Assembly (NCBI GenBank): GCA_018303045.1
Contig: JAGVYX010000038.1
Span: 1 to 22,238, forward strand
Reading direction: 5' to 3'
Source: Candidatus Woesearchaeota archaeon
GTDB taxonomy: Archaea; Nanobdellota; Nanobdellia; Woesearchaeales; GW2011-AR9
Length of the DNA: 22,238 nt
The position numbers and the translations under genes were made by a program. This document shows, in pieces, positions 1 through 6,421 of this stretch; positions within the stretch are counted from its first letter, which is position 1, and the number at the start of each line of letters is the position of its first letter. A model generated the notes under the pieces. The model worked only from the letters and a program-made list of their open reading frames with translations. It was not told the origin of the DNA and made no database searches.

Positions 1-13
1 TTTTGCTCTGAAA

Positions 14-610
14 TTATTGATAACAAGACCTAAACCACGACCTCGACTCTATAGGCGCGCAACCAATTCTAGATGGTTTATCGGAAAGCCCCCAAATGTT
101 TTCTATGCTAGCTTTTATTGGATCTGAATTATTACGCGCCGCTAGGTAAGTTGGATCATTTCGAAAAAAGCACATGAACGCTTCGGCCATTTTCATTTGG
201 CTTTCAGGATCATAAGCAGAAGCATCAACATTATTAATATCAAATTCTCCAGATCTTAAGAAAGTAACACTTTTAGCTTTGCCTTTATCTCTGCCTTCTT
301 TAACACTTATAAAATGAAAGACTCGCCCCTCCAGAATACCTGGAACTTTATAACCGCCATTGCGACTATTGGGAGTATTGTCAATTAGTTCCATCCGGCA
401 ATCATCGCCAACTGGCTGATCCATTACCATGTTGCATTCGCTAGCAAAAAGATACTTACCCTTAAAATCGCAGTTTCCAGAAGAAGTAATTTCTTCTCCA
501 TTCGGCCCATAAAAATGGTTGTTAATTTCTGTTCCGCCGCAAGATACAGCTAAGGCTGCAACTAAAGGAACTAAACCAGTTTTTTTTCGTTTAAAGGATG
601 ATTTGGTCAT
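14..610 (-). CDS. Putative secreted lipoprotein of unknown function, 198 aa
   Basis: The N terminus has a basic stretch (KRKK) followed by a short hydrophobic segment ending in LAVSC-GG. This looks like a signal peptide with a lipobox in which Cys24 would be lipidated and anchor the protein outside the membrane. The remainder is hydrophilic and contains several further cysteines (in SSGNC, SECN, DDCR, MCFF, GCAP and SCYQ), which suggests extracellular disulfides. I recognise no catalytic motif or family. A GAGGT stretch lies about 11 nt before the ATG as a weak ribosome site. The gene is followed on the left by the window edge and preceded by rnp3 on the same strand, 87 bp away. The lipobox is imperfect (Ala rather than Leu at -3), so lipidation is inference. 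Confidence 0.6.
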   Translation of the reverse strand: MTKSSFKRKKTGLVPLVAALAVSCGGTEINNHFYGPNGEEITSSGNCDFKGKYLFASECNMVMDQPVGDDCRMELIDNTPNSRNGGYKVPGILEGRVFHFISVKEGRDKGKAKSVTFLRSGEFDINNVDASAYDPESQMKMAEAFMCFFRNDPTYLAARNNSDPIKASIENIWGLSDKPSRIGCAPIESRSWFRSCYQ

Positions 611-697
611 TTTGGTAAAATACCTCGCTAATTTAGACTAATATTCATGAAAGCCGCCAGTTATCCTTTTGGCTTGTTTACCACTGTGTAATAGTGT

Positions 698-1237
698 TTA
701 TTTATAAATGTTTCTGTTGCCCTGCTGCAAAACCTGCCAAAACTGCTGCAAGTCGTGCGCTGACCGGAATTCCTTCCCATTCTGAAAAAAAGTCAAAAAA
801 ACCGCTTTAACTCTATATTTTTCGCAAAGTCCGATGTTGGCCATGGCGCGCCCAAATAATTTGCCCTGATCTTTAGCTTTAGCCAAATCGCTGAAAGCAA
901 ACCCCATGGTTTTTCCCTTGTCGGCGGCAATCTTGCACAATACTTGGTCTAAGCCGGAACGCAGATAATGCAATGAATCCCTGGGATGGATATGCTCCTG
1001 ATTAATAACAATGTTAACTGGCGTCTTTTCCAGAACAAACCTCAGCATTTCTTCAGACTTGGCGCGGTAAATGACAATTTTATCTTGGAATTTATGCGCT
1101 TCCTGCAAAACCTTCTTCCGGTTTTCTCCTTCAATAATTACAAAATCCTGATCAATAAACAAAGTTTCGGAATAGCCAAACTGCATACTTAATTCTTCTG
1201 CATACTTGCTGGGCTTCATTAATAGAAAATTTTGCAT
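698..1237 (-). CDS. rnp3: RNase P protein component 3 (Rnp3, Rpp30 family)
   Basis: This is an RNase P protein subunit that helps the catalytic RNA remove 5' leaders from pre-tRNA. It is recognised by the second half of the Rpp30 fold: residues SGLDQVLCKIAADKGKTMGF, then R-x-M-x-NIGLCEKYRVKAVFLTF and the diagnostic FRSAHDLQQFWQVL near the C terminus. At 179 aa it is shorter than the usual roughly 200-230 aa. The N terminus lacks the typical M-x-DLHVH-like opening strand, so the fold is trimmed at the start. A second ATG at codon 7 (MKPS) is an alternative start. The gene begins 10 nt after a RelE-like toxin gene, but an AT-rich TATA element inside that toxin's 3' end could drive it separately. 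Confidence 0.88.
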   Translation of the reverse strand: MQNFLLMKPSKYAEELSMQFGYSETLFIDQDFVIIEGENRKKVLQEAHKFQDKIVIYRAKSEEMLRFVLEKTPVNIVINQEHIHPRDSLHYLRSGLDQVLCKIAADKGKTMGFAFSDLAKAKDQGKLFGRAMANIGLCEKYRVKAVFLTFFQNGKEFRSAHDLQQFWQVLQQGNRNIYK

Positions 1238-1247
1238 CTAATTCAAA

Positions 1248-1511
1248 TTACAGATTTTTATATATATTTTTTCTATGTCCTATTTCAATTACATAAATTC
1301 TTAACTCGTTTCTTATTAGATCTAAAATCAGCCTAAATTTTCCTGCCCTAAGGCTAAAATAAGGCAAACTTACCAATCTTTTGGCATGAGCTTCAGGCCT
1401 GATTCTACAACGTTCTAAAGAAGAAATAATCCGGGCCTTATTTACTCCATCTAATTTTTCCAAAAATTTAAGCGCGTCTTTAGAATAGATTAATTCATAC
1501 AAGGAATTCAC
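1248..1511 (-). CDS. RelE/ParE-family toxin
   Basis: This 87-aa protein resembles a type II toxin of the RelE superfamily, ribosome-dependent mRNA interferases. It opens with YELIYSKDALKFLEKLD, continues with a basic helical region (RIISSLERCRIRPEAHAKRL), and ends with the typical core FSLRAGKFRLILD...LRIYVIEIGHRKNIYKNL. The arginine of FRLIL, the GHR motif and the terminal Tyr occupy the positions of RelE functional residues, so the toxin looks intact. The start is GTG, immediately after the stop of the upstream antitoxin gene, which implies translational coupling. The next gene downstream is rnp3, an essential tRNA-processing gene. Confidence 0.85.
   Translation of the reverse strand: MNSLYELIYSKDALKFLEKLDGVNKARIISSLERCRIRPEAHAKRLVSLPYFSLRAGKFRLILDLIRNELRIYVIEIGHRKNIYKNL
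1255..1272 (-). promoter_or_regulatory. TATA-like element for rnp3 inside the toxin 3' end
   Basis: On the minus strand this reads aaaatatatataaaaatc, centred about 25 nt before the rnp3 ATG, which fits a leaderless archaeal transcript. It lies within the last codons of the RelE-like gene, so rnp3 may be expressed independently of the toxin-antitoxin promoter. The assignment rests on spacing and composition only. Confidence 0.4.
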
Positions 1512-1733
1512 CTAATTAAGCCCCAGTTTCTTTTTGACTTGTTCGTGGGTATAAAATACGCCCTGCTCGATTTCTTTCCTTGATTTTTCTATACTTTTTT
1601 TTGTTTCTTCAGAAAGCTCTAAAGTATCTTCTATTAAATCCCAAATTATTCCTTCGTAACTTTCATTATCAAATAACTTTCTTTTTTTTAATTCTTCAGC
1701 TAAGCCCTTGCTAACTTGTATTGTTGTTGCCAT
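1512..1733 (-). CDS. Antitoxin of the RelE pair, RHH-like N terminus
   Basis: This 73-aa protein is encoded directly before the RelE-like toxin, with its TAG abutting the toxin GTG. The N-terminal TTIQVSKGLAEELKKRK...SYEGIIWDLIED resembles the strand-helix-helix of archaeal ribbon-helix-helix or AbrB-type antitoxins and would bind the operon promoter. The charged C-terminal helix (ETKKSIEKSRKEIEQG...HEQVKKKLGL) is the expected toxin-wrapping segment. The family is inferred from length, layout and position more than from a strong motif. Confidence 0.78.
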   Translation of the reverse strand: MATTIQVSKGLAEELKKRKLFDNESYEGIIWDLIEDTLELSEETKKSIEKSRKEIEQGVFYTHEQVKKKLGLN

Positions 1734-1751
1734 ACCAACCTATGGTTTACT

Positions 1752-1768
1752 ATAGTATATAAATTTTA
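1752..1768 (-). promoter_or_regulatory. TATA box of the toxin-antitoxin operon
   Basis: Minus-strand aaaatttatatactat is centred about 28 nt before the antitoxin ATG, which predicts a nearly leaderless transcript. The interval is shared with the divergent sulfur-carrier operon, so antitoxin binding here could affect both promoters (inference). Confidence 0.45.
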
Positions 1769-1777
1769 CTGATAATC

Positions 1778-1840
1778 TTTATAAAAAATACCTTAAATAG
1801 ATACCAATAAACCCTTAGCTTATTTGGAGACAAGGGGGAG
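1778..1840 (+). promoter_or_regulatory. Promoter and ribosome site of the sulfur-carrier/TtuA/E1 operon
   Basis: CTTTATAAAAAA at 1778-1789 is a good TATA box; CCTTAAATAG at 1791-1800 is an alternative. A strong Shine-Dalgarno GGGGGAG at 1834-1840 lies 5 nt before the ATG at 1846. Confidence 0.5.
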
Positions 1841-1845
1841 ATATA

Positions 1846-2049
1846 ATGAAAATTACTGTAAAAAACGAAAGAGATAACTTTCTGCAAACTGTAAAACTTT
1901 CCGGAAAGACTGTAAAAGATCTTCTAATCCAAATTAAGATTAACCCGGAAACGGTTATTGTCGTAAGAAATGAAGAAGTAATTGCCGAATCAGAGTTGTT
2001 GCAGGATAAAGACCATTTAGACCTCCTCAGCGTGATCTCCGGAGGATAA
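1846..2049 (+). CDS. Ubiquitin-like sulfur carrier, MoaD/ThiS/TtuB/SAMP type
   Basis: This is a 67-aa beta-grasp protein ending in the free diglycine SVISGG, the tail that a ThiF/MoeB-type E1 adenylates and converts to a thiocarboxylate. The pattern MKITVKNER...VKLSGKTVKDLLIQIKINPETVIVVRNEEVIAES...DHLDLLSVISGG is that of small sulfur carriers: KTVKDLL at the helix and VIVVRNEEVI in the central hairpin. It is followed without a gap by a TtuA/Ncs6 thiolase and then an E1-like gene. The likely role is therefore donating sulfur for tRNA 2-thiouridine, although protein conjugation like the archaeal SAMPs, or molybdopterin and thiamin supply, cannot be excluded. The two glycine codons of the tail also provide the GGAGGA ribosome site of the next gene. 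Confidence 0.88.
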   Translation: MKITVKNERDNFLQTVKLSGKTVKDLLIQIKINPETVIVVRNEEVIAESELLQDKDHLDLLSVISGG

Positions 2050-3186
2050 ATGAGCCGCCCAATTAATAAAACTAATAATAAAACTAATTGCCAAATTTGC
2101 CAACAACCGGCAGTAATGGAGTTGCAGCACGGCCTTTTATGCAAAAACCACTTTATCGCTTATTTTGAAGATAAAGTTTTCAAAACCATCAACAAATATA
2201 AGCTTATCCGCAGAAATGATCGGTTGTGCGTAGCCGCCTCCGGCGGAAAAGATTCTTTAACGGTTCTTTTCCTGGCCAAAAAATATTGCGAGAACTATTC
2301 TCTGCCAGCTTCTCTTTTTGCTTTGGTAATAGATGAAGGCATTGAGCGCTATCGGGCCAAGACGATTATGGGCTTGAAAAAATTTTGCCGGGATCATAAA
2401 ATACCCCTAAAAAGAGCGTCTTTCAAAAAAGAATTTAAAAAAACCTTGGATGAAGCTTATCCTTTAATTAATAAGGATTCAAAAAAGAAGCCCTGCAATA
2501 TCTGCGGTACTTGGAGAAGATATCTCTTAAATAAATATTCCAAAAAATACGGGGCTACTAAAATTATTACCGGGCATAATCTCGATGATGAAGCCCAAGC
2601 CATAGTTATGAATTTATTTAAAGCTAATACTAAACTCGCCGGCCGGCTCGGGCCAATTTCCGGAATCAAAGAACACGAATTATTTGCGCAAAGAGTTAAG
2701 CCTTTATACTTTTGCCCGGAAAAGGAAGTTAAATTATATTCGGTCTTAAAGGGATTTGAGATTAATTTTGTTGAATGCCCTTATTCCCGCGAAGGATACC
2801 GTTATCAAATTCAAGAGATGTTAAATGATTTTGAAGCTAAATTCAAAGGAACCAAGCAGGGAATTATTAATTCCTTTTTAGCTTTATTGCCAAAATTAGA
2901 GGCAGACGATCTAAATGATTTAGAACAAATTAAACAATGCAGCAGATGCGGAGAAGCCGCTAACCAAGAGATTTGCAATGCTTGTAAATTGACTGCGGTA
3001 ATAAAAAATAAGGATGTTGTAAATAAAGGTGTTGTAAATAAGGGTGTTGTAAATAAAGGTGTTGTAAATAAGGGTGTTGTAAATAAGGGTGTTGTAAATA
3101 AGGGTGTTGTAAATAAGGGTGTTGTAAATAAGGGTGTTGTAAATAAGGGTGTTGTATTCCCGTCAGGAAAAGGTAATTGGAACTAA
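2050..3186 (+). CDS. ttuA: tRNA 2-thiolation protein, TtuA/Ncs6 family, with repeat tail
   Basis: This ATP-dependent tRNA thiolase adenylates the target uridine and replaces its 2-oxygen with sulfur. An N-terminal zinc finger (C14, C17, C31, H34) precedes the PP-loop SGGKDS (64-69). C149 and C152 in PCNICGTWRR and C243 in ECPYS match the three cysteines that hold the [4Fe-4S] cluster in TtuA. A second zinc site is formed by C297, C300, C309 and C312. The TGHNLDDEAQ motif is also present. Homologues usually end soon after this last finger. Here a tail of nine VVNKG units (residues 323-367) plus 11 residues follows, encoded by a 15-bp tandem repeat. The gene starts directly at the carrier stop codon and overlaps the E1 gene by 38 nt. 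The core enzyme looks intact; the tail is probably dispensable (inference). Confidence 0.93.
   Translation: MSRPINKTNNKTNCQICQQPAVMELQHGLLCKNHFIAYFEDKVFKTINKYKLIRRNDRLCVAASGGKDSLTVLFLAKKYCENYSLPASLFALVIDEGIERYRAKTIMGLKKFCRDHKIPLKRASFKKEFKKTLDEAYPLINKDSKKKPCNICGTWRRYLLNKYSKKYGATKIITGHNLDDEAQAIVMNLFKANTKLAGRLGPISGIKEHELFAQRVKPLYFCPEKEVKLYSVLKGFEINFVECPYSREGYRYQIQEMLNDFEAKFKGTKQGIINSFLALLPKLEADDLNDLEQIKQCSRCGEAANQEICNACKLTAVIKNKDVVNKGVVNKGVVNKGVVNKGVVNKGVVNKGVVNKGVVNKGVVNKGVVFPSGKGNWN
3016..3150 (+). repeat. 15-bp tandem repeat, nine copies, coding for (VVNKG)9
   Basis: The unit gttgtaaataagggt is repeated exactly nine times, with a partial tenth (gttgta) at 3151-3156. Copies 1 and 3 carry aaaggt instead of agggt, a synonymous AAG to AAA change. 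Because 15 is divisible by three, copy-number change keeps the ttuA frame. In the frame of the downstream E1 gene every unit reads GTG TTG TAA, so only the last junction gives an open start. Confidence 0.97.
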
Positions 3187-4102
3187 AGCGCAAAAACGGC
3201 TGCAAAAAAGTAAAGCCCTGATTGTAGGAATGGGGGCTCTGGGAACCGTTGCCGCCAGCCTGTTGGCGAGAGCTGGAATTAAAGAATTAATTTTAATTGA
3301 CCGGGACGTGGTTGAAGAAAGCAATCTGCCCAGGCAGCTGTTATATACTGAAACCGATGTAGGGAAAAGCAAAGCCTTTTGCGCCAAAGAAAAATTGGAG
3401 CAAATAAATTCACAGCTAAGAATTACAGCTCTGGCCCTCCACTTAAACCCTCAAAATATTGCCAACTTAAAAGAACAGAACTTAAGCTTGATCCTGGATT
3501 GCACCGATAACTTAAAAACAAAATTATTGCTTAATGATTTTTGTAAAAAAGAAAAAATCCCTTTTATTTATGGTTCGGCGATAAAACAGCAGGGGCAGGT
3601 TATGGCTATATTTCCTGGCGGCCCCTGCCTGTCTTGTTTTCTTAAAGAGGCACATGCAGAAACCTGCGAGCAGATTGGCGTGCTAAATACAATTACCTCT
3701 TTAGTCGGAACGCTGCAGGCCGATTTAGCCCTTAAAATATTAATTGGCCAAAAACAGCCTTCAGAATTATACTGTTTAAATTTGGAAAAAAACAGCTGCA
3801 GAAAATTAACCGTTAATACTAATCCACTCTGCCCGGCTTGCCAGGGAAGATACGATTACCTAAATTCAACGGAAAATGCCGTTTTCATTAAATTCTGTTC
3901 TTCCGGAAAATACCAGATTGACGGTCGGCCGTTGAATCTGGAAGAATTAAACCAAAAATTAAGAGGGACAGTAACCACTTATTTTGATGGAGCCTCATTA
4001 AAAATAGAAAAAATGCTGGTTTTTGCTGACGGCCGGGCGTTAATTGCCGCCGATTCAGAGCAGGAAGCGCAGGCGATATATTCAAAGTATGTAGGGAATT
4101 AA
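3149..4102 (+). CDS. E1-like sulfur-carrier adenylyltransferase, ThiF/MoeB/HesA family
   Basis: The protein adenylates the C-terminal glycine of a ubiquitin-like sulfur carrier. It begins with the family signature YSRQEKVIGTKAQKRLQKSK, so a start at GTG 3149 or TTG 3152 is well supported even though both sit in the final repeat unit of ttuA. Domains: a Rossmann nucleotide loop GMGALG (27-32), DRDVVEESNLPRQ (51-63), DCTDN (117-121), zinc cysteines C160/C163 and C228/C231, and ETCEQIGVLNTITSLVG with the conserved Cys173. The last roughly 70 residues (FCSSGKYQIDGRPLN...FADGRALIAADSEQEAQAIYSKYVGN) form the small C-terminal domain known from many archaeal ThiF/MoeB proteins. Its partner is very probably the carrier at 1846. 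Confidence 0.92.
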   Translation: MLYSRQEKVIGTKAQKRLQKSKALIVGMGALGTVAASLLARAGIKELILIDRDVVEESNLPRQLLYTETDVGKSKAFCAKEKLEQINSQLRITALALHLNPQNIANLKEQNLSLILDCTDNLKTKLLLNDFCKKEKIPFIYGSAIKQQGQVMAIFPGGPCLSCFLKEAHAETCEQIGVLNTITSLVGTLQADLALKILIGQKQPSELYCLNLEKNSCRKLTVNTNPLCPACQGRYDYLNSTENAVFIKFCSSGKYQIDGRPLNLEELNQKLRGTVTTYFDGASLKIEKMLVFADGRALIAADSEQEAQAIYSKYVGN

Positions 4103-4170
4103 CTTTCTTCATGCTAATTTAACCTTAAAAACAATTTTTAACTTGATGAAATTGAACAAAATCCACAGCA

Positions 4171-4213
4171 AAATATAAATAGATTCTTAGAAAAGAACTA
4201 ATTGGGGGAAACT
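4171..4213 (+). promoter_or_regulatory. TATA box and ribosome site of the HAD gene
   Basis: AATATAAATAG lies at about 4171-4181. The G-run at 4204-4208 is 5 nt before ATG 4214 and serves as the Shine-Dalgarno sequence. This decides the start: the upstream in-frame TTG at 4202 overlaps the G-run and is unlikely. Confidence 0.5.
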
Positions 4214-4849
4214 ATGGTTCAAGCTATATTATTTGACTTTTGGGGAACTCTGGCAGAAGCCGGAGAATGGAGCCCGCTGAAACAGGCGCGGAATATCTTA
4301 GAGATTAGAATGCCCTTCTCTGAATATGTCCTAAAGCTGGAACGGGTATTGATGACTCAAAAATTTGACTCTTTGAGCGAGGCCTTTAAGGCCGTATGCG
4401 CGGAATTTGCGATTAAGCCTGAAGCCTGGAAAATTGAAAAGCTAATTGGTATGTGGAATAAGTCCTGGATGCTGGCTAAACCTTACGATGAAACGATAGA
4501 AGTTTTAGAAGCATTAAAGAAAGAATTTACCTTGGTTCTAATATCTAATACAGATAATATTTCCCTGCCTAAAGTTCTGGATAAGTTCAATTTGGAGAAA
4601 TACTTTGAAAAAAAGTTCCTTTCTTTCGAGCTGGGGTTAATCAAAACCGATAAAAAATTCTTGGAATTGATTTTAAAAAAACTAAACCTAACTCCGGAAG
4701 ACTGCCTGCTGGTGGGAGACAGCCTGGAAAGCGATATCGCTGCCGCTGAAGCCGCTGGAATTAAGGCGGCGCTAGTAGATAGAAAAAATACCCGAGAGTA
4801 CGCAAATAAAATTAAAAACCTGAAAGAATTAAAGGAGTTATTATGGTAG
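4214..4849 (+). CDS. HAD-superfamily hydrolase (phosphatase-like), 211 aa
   Basis: Motif I is FDFWGTL, with nucleophile Asp8; the usual second acidic residue is Trp10, as in several HAD subgroups that carry FDFWGT. Motif II is LISNTD, the motif III lysine is in GLIKTDKKFLELI, and motif IV is LLVGDSLESDIAAAEAAGIKAALVDR. The long helical insert between motifs I and II is a C1-type cap, as in subfamily IA. The substrate cannot be read from the sequence; loss of the general-acid Asp leaves phosphatase activity open to doubt. The end of the gene lies inside a 19-bp tandem duplication shared with the start region of RNase Z, so the two are probably one transcript. Confidence 0.85.
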   Translation: MVQAILFDFWGTLAEAGEWSPLKQARNILEIRMPFSEYVLKLERVLMTQKFDSLSEAFKAVCAEFAIKPEAWKIEKLIGMWNKSWMLAKPYDETIEVLEALKKEFTLVLISNTDNISLPKVLDKFNLEKYFEKKFLSFELGLIKTDKKFLELILKKLNLTPEDCLLVGDSLESDIAAAEAAGIKAALVDRKNTREYANKIKNLKELKELLW

Positions 4850-4879
4850 AGATAATATGATATGGTAGAGATAATATGA
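4842..4879 (+). repeat. 19-bp perfect tandem duplication at the HAD/RNase Z junction
   Basis: tatggtagagataatatga occurs at 4842-4860 and again at 4861-4879. It contains the HAD stop (TAG 4847-4849) and a copy of the rnz start ATG (4857; the used ATG is 4876). A GGAG at 4834-4837 precedes ATG 4843, which opens only a five-codon reading frame. Confidence 0.95.
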
Positions 4880-5766
4880 TAGAAATAACTTTCCTTGGAA
4901 CCGGATGCATGCAGCCAACCAAAGCCAGAAACCATTCCGGAATTTTATTAACCTCTGGTGGTGAAAATATTTTATTGGACTGCGGCGAAGGAATTCAACG
5001 GCAAATGAAGATTGCAGGAATTAGGCCGGCCAAAATTACCAGATTGTTGATCAGCCACTGGCACGGCGACCATGTTTTAGGTATTCCTGGATTAATGAGT
5101 TCTATGGGCGCGGATAAACCAGGCCTCGTTCTAAAAATTTACGGCCCAAAAGGCACCAAGAAATACCTCCAAAACATGTTTAACTCTTTTGCCGCTAAAA
5201 AGATTATTGATTATGAAGTTAAAGAAATTAAATCCAGCATCTTTTTTAAAAATGATGATTTCGAGCTGGAAGCTCAGCCGCTAAAACATTCTGTCGCCTG
5301 CTTGGGGTTTAGCTTTAAAGAGAAAGACAAAAGAAAAATTAAAATTGATGCCGCAGGCAGGCTGGGATTAGAAGGCCCCATATTAGGGAAACTGCAGCAA
5401 GGAAAAAATGTCAGCTATAAAGGCAAAAAAATCAAGGCTAATGATGTCAGCTATGTCGTTGAAGGGAAAAAAATAAGCTATATTGCTGACACAGTGCCTT
5501 GCGAAGGGGCTGAGAAGCTGGCCAAAAATGCCGATGTGCTGATTTCTGAAGGCACTCACCTAGATGAAATCAAAGAGAAAACCGAGAAGTACATGCACTT
5601 GACCGTTAAACAAGCTGCGCTGATTGCCTCCGAGAATAATGCCAAAAAATTAGTTATAACTCATTTAAGCCAAAGGTATAAAGAACCTTCAGAAGCGCTG
5701 GCTGAAGCTAAAACGTATTTTAATAATGTAATTGTGGCAGAAGATTTTATGAAAATTAAGGTTTGA
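4876..5766 (+). CDS. rnz: Ribonuclease Z (tRNA 3' endonuclease)
   Basis: This metallo-beta-lactamase-fold endonuclease cuts the 3' trailer from pre-tRNA. The opening MIEITFLGTGC...NHSGILLTSGGENILLDCGEGIQRQ is typical of short-form (ElaC) RNase Z. The zinc motif is SHWHGDH (H61, H63, D65, H66). Later ligands are the His in PLKHSV, the Asp in YIADT and the His in VITHLSQRY. The flexible exosite arm lies around residues 155-185 (GPILGKLQQGKNVSYKGKKI). The length of 296 aa is normal for the short form. It lies between a HAD hydrolase and a YjjX-type NTPase, with only 6 nt to the latter, suggesting one operon. Confidence 0.94.
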   Translation: MIEITFLGTGCMQPTKARNHSGILLTSGGENILLDCGEGIQRQMKIAGIRPAKITRLLISHWHGDHVLGIPGLMSSMGADKPGLVLKIYGPKGTKKYLQNMFNSFAAKKIIDYEVKEIKSSIFFKNDDFELEAQPLKHSVACLGFSFKEKDKRKIKIDAAGRLGLEGPILGKLQQGKNVSYKGKKIKANDVSYVVEGKKISYIADTVPCEGAEKLAKNADVLISEGTHLDEIKEKTEKYMHLTVKQAALIASENNAKKLVITHLSQRYKEPSEALAEAKTYFNNVIVAEDFMKIKV

Positions 5767-5772
5767 ATTATA

Positions 5773-6303
5773 ATGAAAATAGCTGTTGGCTCAACCAATC
5801 CCTGTAAACTTGAGGCCGTTAGAGAGACTTTAAATTTATATCCTGGCTTTGCCAAAGCTGAGATTATTGGCCAGGAAGTGCAGTCTGGCGTTTCAGACCA
5901 GCCATCTTCCATCGATGAAATGGTTTGGGGCGCCATGAATAGGGCTGGAAATGCCCGTGGTTTATGTCAGGAGTACGCGCTGGGCATAGGCCTTGAATCT
6001 GGATTTCATTATTTCCCCTTAGCTGGCTATATGGAGCTTTCAGTCTGCGCCATTTATGATGGAAACCAGTATCATTTTGGATTTTCTCCGGCTTTTAAGT
6101 GCCCTGAAGCGGTTCAAAAATTAATGGTTCAAGAAAAGATTACTTTAAATGACGCCTGCTATCGAAGCGGGCTTACCAGCAATCTCGAAATTGGAAAATC
6201 CGAGGGCATAATTGGCATTCTCACTAAAAACCGCAAGACCAGAAAAGATTACACCAAGGATGCTGTCATTATGGCCATGATTCCTGTTGAAAATAAATTT
6301 TAG
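5773..6303 (+). CDS. Inosine/xanthosine triphosphatase-like protein (YjjX/DUF84)
   Basis: The N terminus MKIAVGSTNPCKLEAVRE is the phosphate-binding opening of the YjjX/DUF84 family, relatives of the MJ0226-type house-cleaning NTPases that hydrolyse ITP and XTP. Further family features are SGVSDQPSSIDEMVWGAMNRA, GIGLESGFH with a probable catalytic Glu, and the C-terminal KSEGIIGILTKNRKTRKDY. The length of 176 aa fits. The gene starts 6 nt after rnz and is the last of the HAD-rnz-yjjX group. Its 3' flank holds the left inverted repeat of the methyltransferase cassette. Confidence 0.87.
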   Translation: MKIAVGSTNPCKLEAVRETLNLYPGFAKAEIIGQEVQSGVSDQPSSIDEMVWGAMNRAGNARGLCQEYALGIGLESGFHYFPLAGYMELSVCAIYDGNQYHFGFSPAFKCPEAVQKLMVQEKITLNDACYRSGLTSNLEIGKSEGIIGILTKNRKTRKDYTKDAVIMAMIPVENKF

Positions 6304-6336
6304 GAGCTTCTTTGGATTTTTGGCGCAAGAAAAAAC

Positions 6337-6377
6337 TGCGTATAACCTTTAGTTAAACGTAATTCATTCAGGTCGGC
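6337..6377 (+). repeat. Left inverted repeat of the methyltransferase cassette
   Basis: The blocks are TGCGTATAAC, a 5-nt spacer, GTTAAACGT, then TTCATTCAGGTCGGC. The order and the short spacer resemble the R''-L'' half of an attC site (RYYYAAC ... GTTRRRY); GTTAAAC fits GTTRRRY exactly, while GTATAAC does not fully fit RYYYAAC. Confidence 0.8.
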
Positions 6378-6388
6378 TCGGAAGCAAA

Positions 6389-6400
6389 ATTTATATAAAC
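6389..6400 (+). promoter_or_regulatory. TATA box of the methyltransferase gene
   Basis: AATTTATATAAAC is centred about 26 nt before the ATG at 6422, predicting a leaderless transcript. It lies inside the inverted repeats, so the cassette would carry its own promoter. Confidence 0.5.
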
Positions 6401-6421
6401 ATTTTATTATCTATTAAAATT

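Noticed and set aside
1826..1843. ORB-like TTGGAGACAAGGGGGAG before the sulfur-carrier gene
   Set aside because: The dyad half TTCCA is missing and the G-run is at ideal distance to be the ribosome site of the gene at 1846.
3016..3150. Possible short CRISPR-like array
   Set aside because: The units are contiguous with no spacers and lie in frame at the end of ttuA, so it is a simple tandem repeat.
2960..3205. Minus-strand reading frame with repeated LQHPY
   Set aside because: It is the complement of the VVNKG repeat and of ttuA coding sequence, with no ribosome site or promoter; open only because the repeat length is a multiple of three.
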